DNA from: Lentisphaerota bacterium
GTDB taxonomy: Bacteria > Verrucomicrobiota > Lentisphaeria > Victivallales > Victivallaceae
Direction: 5' to 3'
DNA length: 64,000 nt
Assembly (NCBI GenBank): GCA_015061695.1
Contig: SUWA01000001.1
Location: forward strand, 1-64,000
Below, in pieces: positions 20,301 through 27,085 of this stretch. The position numbers were made by a program, and so were the translations under genes. Every line of letters starts with the position of its first letter. Position 1 is the first letter of the stretch. The notes below the pieces were generated by a model. It did no database searches, was not told where the DNA came from, and saw only the letters and a list, made by a program, of their open reading frames with translations.

Positions 20301-20502
20301 TTTGATGACGGCATGGAGTTTTATCTTCGGGGTATTGCCGCTGTTGTTTGCCTCCGGAGCCGGTGCGGAAAGCCGCCGGGTGATCGGCACGACCACGTTC
20401 TGGGGTATGCTTACAGCTACCGTGCTGGGGGTGGCATTCATTCCGCCGCTTTACGCCTTGTTCCAAAAAGCGCGCGAAAGTGTCAAACACACCAGAAAAT
20501 AA
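17380..20502 (+). CDS. RND (HAE1/AcrB-like) efflux permease
   Basis: 1040 aa; [49 protein letters not shown]; duplicated RND topology. Confidence 0.96.
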   Translation: [1040 protein letters not shown]

Positions 20503-20536
20503 ATCAAAACCACCGGCTAAGCCGGTGGTTTTGATT
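20503..20536. terminator. Terminator after the RND operon
   Basis: ATCAAAACCACCGGC-TAA-GCCGGTGGTTTTGAT perfect stem. Confidence 0.85.
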
Positions 20537-20667
20537 TACGCTAAAGCAATATAAAAAAGTGATTTCTGACAGACAAATTGCAATAAAATTATAAAATAAG
20601 TTTATATCAACTGCAACAGATCAGATTTCAGCTGCTGCTGCGGCGTTTTCAGCGGAAGTTGTTGATC

Positions 20668-21315
20668 TCAATTATTGCAGTATGATTTTATTTTCTGAAT
20701 CCACGGCTGCTGCAGACGGATAAACCACCCCACCAGCACAGCCGCCAGCAAAGTACCTTCGCGCACGCCGGTTATGTTGCGGAAAAATATCAGCGAAAAA
20801 ACAATAGCCGATATAACAATAGAAGAGTCAAAACAAACCTTTACCGTACCGAACGGCACTTTATACACCTGCGACACGGTTTTGATCAAGCCATCGCCCG
20901 GCATAAAAGAGATGTCAGCAGCCAACAGCAGACCGATGCCGGATGCCAGCACCACGCAGCCGATTATTTCTTCGCCCACCCGCAGCAGATAATTTTCCGA
21001 AATAAAAAACGAAGTCAAAAACATTCCGCCGTCAATAAATCCGCCGAACAGCAGCAAAGTCGGCAGCTGCCAGAAGAGTTTCCACTGAAAATACGTTTTA
21101 AGTATGATCATCTGCAGAAAAATAAAAAAGATATTCACTGCCACGGTCGCCATACCCAAAGTCCAGGGGAATGCAAAAGTCGTTACATAAGGCAAACTGG
21201 TTATCGGCGAAGTCCCCAAGCCCGGTCTGGTACTTAATGCCACGCCCAAACCGGCCACACTTAATCCTATCAGAAAACAAACAAAACGTTTAGCAATACT
21301 GCGATCAAACTGCAT
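20668..21315 (-). CDS. YczE/YyaS/YitT-like multipass membrane protein
   Basis: FLIGLSVAGLGVALSTRPGLGTSPITSLPYV with repeated TM helices. Confidence 0.75.
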   Translation of the reverse strand: MQFDRSIAKRFVCFLIGLSVAGLGVALSTRPGLGTSPITSLPYVTTFAFPWTLGMATVAVNIFFIFLQMIILKTYFQWKLFWQLPTLLLFGGFIDGGMFLTSFFISENYLLRVGEEIIGCVVLASGIGLLLAADISFMPGDGLIKTVSQVYKVPFGTVKVCFDSSIVISAIVFSLIFFRNITGVREGTLLAAVLVGWFIRLQQPWIQKIKSYCNN

Positions 21316-21366
21316 GACACAATTCTTAAAGTAGCGGAAGTATTTTCAAAAATCAAAATAAAAAAA

Positions 21367-21442
21367 TGGAGCGAGTGAACGGATTCGAACCGTCGACAGT
21401 CACGTTGGCAACGTGATACTCTACCAGCTGAGTTACACTCGC
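21367..21442 (-). tRNA. tRNA-Gly(GCC), copy 1
   Basis: Reverse strand GCGAGTG...TCACG-TTGCCAA-CGTGA...CACTCGC-T-CCA; cloverleaf and encoded CCA. Confidence 0.96.
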
Positions 21443-21465
21443 ACCTTAAAGATGAAAGGTAAAAA

Positions 21466-21541
21466 TGGAGCGAGTGAACGGATTCGAACCGTCGACAGTC
21501 ACGTTGGCAACGTGATACTCTACCAGCTGAGTTACACTCGC
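21466..21541 (-). tRNA. tRNA-Gly(GCC), copy 2
   Basis: Identical 76-nt sequence to copy 1, offset by exactly 99 bp. Confidence 0.96.
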
Positions 21542-21774
21542 ACATCTTCCTTGTTCAATTAATATAGCTGTATTTCAAAAAAAAGCAAATCAAAAAATCA
21601 ATAAAAAAGCTATTTTTTATAAAAAACAAACAAATTTTAACAAAAAACACATTCATCCGGCTAAACTCATCACCTTCCGGCGCCAGTCGGTGGTTGGGTT
21701 CTCCGCGATTCGCGGGCAGCAGAATAGACGGCGGCAGTAAGAGTTGCAGGACGATTCTTGCCGCCGGGGAGCGC

Positions 21775-22416
21775 CGGGCGACACCAGTCGCCGGTCTGCA
21801 ACATAGCATTGGGCGGCGAGCGAAGCAATGCCGCCGCCCGGCACCAGCCGCCGGTCTGCAACATAGCCTTATGGCGGCGAGCGGTAGCAATGCCGCCGCC
21901 CGGCACCAGCCGCCGGTCTGCAACATAGCCTTATGGCGGCGAGCGATAGCAATGCCGCCGGGCGACACCAGTCGCCGGTCTGCAACATAGCATTAGGGCG
22001 GCGAGCGAAGCAATGCCGCGCCCGGCACCAGCCGGTGGCCCATCCCCCTGCTCCCGGAGCGAGAGCGCGGAGCGAAGCAATCGCGCGAGCGTGGCGGCGA
22101 GCGCAGCAATGCCGCCGGGCGACACCAGTCGCCGGTCTATGACATAGCATGGGGCGGCGAGCGATAGCAATGCCGCCGGGCGACACCAGTCGCCGGTCTA
22201 TAACATAGCATGGGGCGGCGAGCGAAGCAATGCCGCCGGGCGACACCAGTCGCCGGTCTATGACATAGCATTGTGCGGCGAGCGTAGCAATGCCGCCGCC
22301 CGGCACCAGCCGGTGGCCCATCAATCCCCGCACTCGGAGCGCAAGCGGTCTGGCCGGAGGCCGCCCGCGAGCGTGGCGCGGCTTTGCCGCGCCGGTCGGC
22401 CGCCCCAGCGGCCGAC
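21775..22416. repeat. GC-rich tandem hairpin-repeat array (~60-62-bp units)
   Basis: Seven full units of (G)GGCGACACCAGTCGCCGGTCT-(gc/at)-ACATAGC-..-GGCGGCGAGCGnnAGCAATGCCGCC plus two variant units sharing CCCGGCACCAGCCGGTGGCCCATC; each typical unit holds two inverted repeats. Confidence 0.9.
22375..22416. repeat. Two strong hairpins ending the array
   Basis: GGCGCGGC-TTT-GCCGCGCC and GTCGGCCGC-CCCA-GCGGCCGAC perfect stems. Confidence 0.8.
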
Positions 22417-22569
22417 ACACCCCGCCCGCTAACCGACTGTTTTTGCGAAATAGCGCGGATGCAGATTGGGTTTTGCAAGGAGCGAATGAGGGAGCATACC
22501 CCAGTATGTGACCGAAATGAGCGACGCCGTCAAGGCCCAAGCTGCGCCGCGATATGAAGCAAAAAAAAA

Positions 22570-22585
22570 TGGCTCCGGCACCTGG
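22570..22585 (-). repeat. 16-bp copy of the tRNA-Asn 3' end
   Basis: TGGCTCCGGCACCTGG identical to 22736..22751 inside the tRNA-Asn gene. Confidence 0.75.
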
Positions 22586-22617
22586 TATTGCCGCTGCGCG
22601 GCTCCCCTGCGGGGTCG

Positions 22618-22651
22618 AACCACCCCTTCGGGGTTTGGTTCGTTTTTTGTT
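22618..22651 (+). terminator. Terminator-like hairpin with T-run
   Basis: CGAACCA-CCCC-TTC-GGGG-TT-TGGTTCG followed by TTTTTTG. Confidence 0.55.
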
Positions 22652-22703
22652 TCACAAAAAATGCGGAAATGTTGCCATTTCCGCAAATCCAGCTTTACCG
22701 ATC

Positions 22704-22738
22704 CACTTTTATTTTAAATGGATTTAAAATAAAAGTGG
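22704..22738. repeat. AT-rich perfect palindrome abutting and including the tRNA-Asn CCA
   Basis: CCACTTTTATTTTAAA-TGGA-TTTAAAATAAAAGTGG, 16-bp arms; the right-hand TGG is the tRNA CCA tail. Confidence 0.75.
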
Positions 22739-22810
22739 CTCCGGCACCTGGATTCGAACCAGGGACCAAGTGGTTAACAGCCACCTACTCTACCGCTGAG
22801 CTATGCCGGA
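22736..22810 (-). tRNA. tRNA-Asn(GTT)
   Basis: Reverse strand TCCGGCATAGCTCAGCGGTAGAGTAGGTGGCTGTTAACCACTTGGTCCCTGGTTCGAATCCAGGTGCCGGAGCCA; anticodon loop CTGTTAA. Confidence 0.96.
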
Positions 22811-22902
22811 GCATCAAGATATGATGTTCAATGTTTTTTAATATAACCGCAATTTTCCAAAAAGCAAATCATTTTCGCTTCTTTCGTTGAACTTTATATA
22901 AA

Positions 22903-22933
22903 AAAGCCCGATATTCCGCAGAATACCGGGCTT
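22903..22933 (-). terminator. Terminator downstream of the alcohol-dehydrogenase gene
   Basis: AAGCCCGGTATTCTGCGGAATATCGGGCTTTTTT on the minus strand. Confidence 0.75.
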
Positions 22934-22953
22934 GAATAAACTCTCTGTTCAGC

Positions 22954-24069
22954 TTATTCGTTGACCACAGCGATCTTGATTCCGGCCATGGTCACGTTGG
23001 CTTCCAACGCATCTTTGATCTGATCCAGCGGGAAGTGGTGCGTTACCAGCTGTTCCACCGGCAAACCGATTCCGGCCGCACGCTTGAGGAACGCAAAGGT
23101 CGTCGGATAATCCTGCGGAGTGTACACCCACGAACCCACCGCCGTAACTTCTTTGTTGCAGAGGTCAAAGTGATGGTTGATCGAGCAGTTGCCGCCATCC
23201 ATAAAGAAACCGACTTCGCACAGACCGCCACCGCGGCGGATCAGCTTCCAGGCATTGGCACCGGCTTGAGCCACGCCAGTACACTGGAAAACAAAGTCAG
23301 CAGCAAATCCGGCGTTGTTGGCCTTGATGTCAGCCAGCATCGCATCAAACGATTCATACTTGGTAAAGTTATAAACCTGCGAAGCCCCCATGGTTTTGGC
23401 GATTTCCAAACGATTGTCGTTGCCGTCCACCGCGATGAGATTTTCGATCCCCAGCGTGCGCAGTACGGCCATCACCAACAGACCGATCGGGCCCGCGCCC
23501 TGCACCAGAACTTTGGTGTTGAAGTTGAGCAAACCCGTGGTCTTGGCACGTTCCACACAGTGAACAGCCACTGCGGACGGCTCGACCAGCAGACGCTGAT
23601 CCAGAGTCATATCGCTGACATTGAAGAAAGTCGAACCTTTACGGATCTTCATGTGTGTGGCAAAATAACCGTTCAGATGCACTTCGTCATCGGGGAACAA
23701 ACCGTAAACACCGACGCTTTCGCACAGATTGGTACGGGCCGGAGTATTTTTGCACGCACTGCATTCGCCGCAGGGAATAATGCAAGTAACGATGCTGTCG
23801 CCCACCTTGACCGGCTTACCGGCCGAGTCAACAGTGATGTTTTTACCCATCTTGATGATTTCGCCGGAACCTTCGTGCCCCAAAACCACCGGGCAAAGAC
23901 CGAAGGGATCGCGCTTGTATTCGTGCCCGTCGGTACCGCAAACACCGCAGCCCTGAACTTTGATAATCATTTCGTCGTCATTGATTTCCGGAATCGGATA
24001 TTCGCGGAATTCAAACACTCCCGGTGCAGTCAGCACCGCCGCTTTCGCCATTTCTGCCATTTGCATCAC
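22954..24069 (-). CDS. Zinc-dependent medium-chain alcohol dehydrogenase (sorbitol/threonine DH-like)
   Basis: GCGVCGTDGHEYK, GHEGSGEIIKMG, structural-zinc Cys cluster CGECSACKNTPARTNLC, VQGAGPIGLL. Confidence 0.9.
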   Translation of the reverse strand: MMQMAEMAKAAVLTAPGVFEFREYPIPEINDDEMIIKVQGCGVCGTDGHEYKRDPFGLCPVVLGHEGSGEIIKMGKNITVDSAGKPVKVGDSIVTCIIPCGECSACKNTPARTNLCESVGVYGLFPDDEVHLNGYFATHMKIRKGSTFFNVSDMTLDQRLLVEPSAVAVHCVERAKTTGLLNFNTKVLVQGAGPIGLLVMAVLRTLGIENLIAVDGNDNRLEIAKTMGASQVYNFTKYESFDAMLADIKANNAGFAADFVFQCTGVAQAGANAWKLIRRGGGLCEVGFFMDGGNCSINHHFDLCNKEVTAVGSWVYTPQDYPTTFAFLKRAAGIGLPVEQLVTHHFPLDQIKDALEANVTMAGIKIAVVNE

Positions 24070-24168
24070 CTTAAAGGTTAATAGTTGAGTATTTTTATAT
24101 TGATAAAAAAATATCTAACTATAATTTAACACCTTTTTATTTTTTTTCAAGCATGGTTGTAAAAAAAT

Positions 24169-24197
24169 TTGCAAAAGCGTTTTTGGTGAACTATATT
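24169..24197 (+). promoter_or_regulatory. Promoter upstream of the TPP riboswitch
   Basis: TTGCAA-17 nt-TATATT. Confidence 0.55.
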
Positions 24198-24205
24198 AGG
24201 TAGTT

Positions 24206-24300
24206 CACTGGGGAGTCCGTGAGTTACGGGCTGAGAGGAAACTGCCAGTTTCGACCCATTAAACCTGATTCGGATCATGCCGACGTAGGGAGAGAAGCAA
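24206..24300 (+). promoter_or_regulatory. TPP riboswitch (THI element)
   Basis: GGGGAGTCCGTGAGTTACGGGCTGAGAGGAAAC...GACCCATTAAACCTGATTCGGATCATGCCGACGTAGGGAG upstream of thiC. Confidence 0.95.
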
Positions 24301-24372
24301 TCCTTTTTCCAACCGGAAAAGACTTTCCGTACCCAGCATATTCGGATTTCTCAACTCAAAGGAGAAAAGAAT

Positions 24373-25677
24373 ATGTCAAAAGACACCCAACTCAAAGCCG
24401 CCAGACGCGGTATCGTGACCCCGGCTATGGCGGTCGTAGCTCAAAAAGAACATCGTTCTGAAGATTTTATTCTTCAGGGCGTAGCCGATGGCCGTATAGT
24501 CATACCGTGCAATATCAACCACCGCAATCTGCAGCCAATGGGTATCGGACGCGACCTTTACACCAAGATCAATGCCAATATCGGTAACTCATCCCTGACC
24601 GGAACCGCTGCCGGCGAGCTGAAAAAACTCCAATCTGTCCTGACTTACGGCGCCGATACGGTGATGGATTTGAGTACCGGCGGCGACATTCCATTGATCC
24701 GCCGCTCCATTCTTGCCCAGTCAACCATTCCGGTCGGCACCGTACCGATCTACGAACTGGTGGCCCGCTATACCCGGCAAGGTCTGACCGGAGAAAATCT
24801 GCTGACCATTATCCGCGAACAGGCGGAACAGGGCGTTGATTATATGACCATTCACGCCGGGTTGCTGCAAAAACACCTGCCCGCAGCGCTGAAACGCAAG
24901 CTCGGCATCGTCAGCCGCGGCGGCGCCTTGATTGCCGCGCACATGGTGGAAAATGATTGCGAAAACCCGTTTTATACCGCGTTTGACCGGATATTGGATA
25001 TTTGCGCTCAATACGATGTAACTTTGTCGCTGGGCGATGGTTTGCGCCCCGGATGTCTGGCCGACGCCTCCGACGAAGCTCAATTCAGTGAACTGGATGT
25101 GCTGGGCGAACTGGCTCAACGCTGCCGGCAGGCCGGAGTTCAGGTAATGATCGAAGGCCCGGGGCATATTCCGCTGGACGAAATTGCCATGAATATGCAG
25201 CGCGAACAGGCAGTTTGCAACGACGCACCATTTTATATTCTTGGTCCGGTGGTAATCGACTGCGCGCCCGGTTATGATCATCTGGTTGGAGCTATGGGCG
25301 GCATGATGGGGGCTTTTCACGGTGCGGCCATGCTTTGTTATGTTACGCCCAAAGAACATATCGGCTTGCCCGATGATGAAGATGTCCGCCGCGGCATCAT
25401 GGCGTTCCGCATTGCCGCTCATGCCGCTGATGTAGCGCTGAAAAAGCCCGGTGCAAGATGGCGCGACGATGCCATCAGCGATGCCCGCGAATCGTTTGAC
25501 TGGGAAAAGCAATTCGAGTTGGCCATCGATCCGGCTCGCGCCCGGCAATATCGCACCGAAGCACTGCAGGCCAGCAATCAGCCCAACCTGCATGGCGGAG
25601 AATATTGCACCATGTGCGGCCCGGATTTCTGCTCGGTACGCTTATCGAAGATCCTGAAAAATTCTTGTAAAAAGTAA
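24373..25677 (+). CDS. thiC: Phosphomethylpyrimidine synthase
   Basis: PCNINHRNLQPMGIGRDLYTKINANIGNS, DLSTGGDI, C-terminal CTMCGPDFCS radical-SAM cluster. Confidence 0.97.
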   Translation: MSKDTQLKAARRGIVTPAMAVVAQKEHRSEDFILQGVADGRIVIPCNINHRNLQPMGIGRDLYTKINANIGNSSLTGTAAGELKKLQSVLTYGADTVMDLSTGGDIPLIRRSILAQSTIPVGTVPIYELVARYTRQGLTGENLLTIIREQAEQGVDYMTIHAGLLQKHLPAALKRKLGIVSRGGALIAAHMVENDCENPFYTAFDRILDICAQYDVTLSLGDGLRPGCLADASDEAQFSELDVLGELAQRCRQAGVQVMIEGPGHIPLDEIAMNMQREQAVCNDAPFYILGPVVIDCAPGYDHLVGAMGGMMGAFHGAAMLCYVTPKEHIGLPDDEDVRRGIMAFRIAAHAADVALKKPGARWRDDAISDARESFDWEKQFELAIDPARARQYRTEALQASNQPNLHGGEYCTMCGPDFCSVRLSKILKNSCKK

Positions 25678-25692
25678 CATTTCAGCCCCGGG

Positions 25693-25731
25693 CGCAACTG
25701 CGGCGGAATCAACCATTTTTGCCGCAGTTGC
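25693..25731. terminator. Terminator between convergent thiC and MFS gene
   Basis: GCAACTGCGGC/GCCGCAGTTGC 11-bp stem. Confidence 0.7.
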
Positions 25732-25740
25732 TCAAAAACA

Positions 25741-27072
25741 TCATCTGCCGATATAAATATATTCGCCCTTGGGAAAAACCGCCGGCACCACCACCAGCAA
25801 AGCTGCGGCAAACAGAATACACACCGCGTAAAGCAAAAATAATGTTTGATAATGCGTAAACGCCATGCTGCCGATCGCCCAGTTTGCCGCCAGCGCCCCC
25901 GATCCGAGGATCAACGAGGTCATTAATCTGGATAATCCCATGCCGCTGTAGTAAAACGCATTGCAGAATGCCATAGCCATAACTTTGTTGCCGGGAGTGG
26001 CCAGCGCCATCATTTCGCTGGAAGTTGAAATATTGGCGCAAGCAAAAGTAATACTGTAAATAAACAATATGCCGCCGACCAGGTAATAGATCAAATCACC
26101 GGCAATCAAACTGCGCCCCAGCAGAAAAAGCGAAAAATTGACCAGTGCATAAACCAGATGTACCATCAGAAAAACCTTTTTGATACCGAACTTTTGGATT
26201 ATATTGCCGACAAAAAATGATCCGATCAACATTCCGGTAAGCACCAGCGACGAAATCAGTACGATCACGTTATCCGGTGCCCCCAGCGACTTTTTCAAAT
26301 ACAGCGTCGTCAATGGGATCGTTCCGTAAGCAGCCAAATTGAGTATGAACAGATAAACTGAATACCCGCACAATGGTTTGTTGGCCAGAGCAATTCTCAA
26401 ACCTTCTTTGAATCCCGGCTGCGGTGCAGAGTTTTTTACCACATCCTCGCGCGGCAGAAATTGCGGGATCGCCCCGATAAAATAGAGTTTCATGCCCATA
26501 ATGATCATACTGAAAAGCATTGTCAACTGCAGCATCCATATCGGCGGATTTTTGCCGATTATCAAGCTGATGCCAAAAAGCAGCAGCGCACTTGCCAACT
26601 GCCACGAAAAACGCATCCGCCCCAGATAAGAACTGCGCCGTTCGGCCGTAACAAACGTATCCAGCATCGGGAACCACGCCGCCACATACACCGTATGCGA
26701 AAAAGAAAATAAACACAATACCAGCAGCAGAAAAACCACCGCGTAAGGTTGAAAATACGGTGCCGCCACGATCAACGCAAACATTGCTATTGAGAACGCT
26801 GTAGTGTACAAGATTGCCTTCTGATAAGAAGAAAACCGGTTCACGATCCTCGTCCCCACCAACAGCATGACCCCGGTAGTCAGCGGCAGCAGCGATGTCG
26901 TTATCATGGTAAAAGCATCGCTGGCCCCCAGCATTTGTGCGTACAATATTATCAGAGCCGCATCGGTAAACGGCACTTCGCCCATGGCTGTACAGCAGCT
27001 GGAACAAATCGACTTGAACTCGGCATTTTTACCCAATTCCGGGGTCCACGCCACTTGCTGTCGGAAATTCAT
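25741..27072 (-). CDS. MFS transporter
   Basis: 443 aa with ~12 hydrophobic helices and MFS-like layout. Confidence 0.8.
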   Translation of the reverse strand: MNFRQQVAWTPELGKNAEFKSICSSCCTAMGEVPFTDAALIILYAQMLGASDAFTMITTSLLPLTTGVMLLVGTRIVNRFSSYQKAILYTTAFSIAMFALIVAAPYFQPYAVVFLLLVLCLFSFSHTVYVAAWFPMLDTFVTAERRSSYLGRMRFSWQLASALLLFGISLIIGKNPPIWMLQLTMLFSMIIMGMKLYFIGAIPQFLPREDVVKNSAPQPGFKEGLRIALANKPLCGYSVYLFILNLAAYGTIPLTTLYLKKSLGAPDNVIVLISSLVLTGMLIGSFFVGNIIQKFGIKKVFLMVHLVYALVNFSLFLLGRSLIAGDLIYYLVGGILFIYSITFACANISTSSEMMALATPGNKVMAMAFCNAFYYSGMGLSRLMTSLILGSGALAANWAIGSMAFTHYQTLFLLYAVCILFAAALLVVVPAVFPKGEYIYIGR

Positions 27073-27085
27073 AGTAAAACCTGTC

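Noticed and set aside
21270-21545. 91-aa ORF with an internal duplicated peptide CECNSAGRVSRCQRDCRRFESVHSLHF
   Set aside because: It is the translation of the two identical tRNA-Gly genes.
21775-22416. CRISPR array
   Set aside because: Units are contiguous with no unique spacers and no cas genes nearby; repeats are ~60 bp with internal hairpins.
21555-22540. Overlapping Arg/Ala/Gly-rich ORFs with repeated RPATGVARRHC peptides
   Set aside because: They arise from the tandem hairpin array; many frames are open on both strands because of high GC, with no RBS or coding signature.
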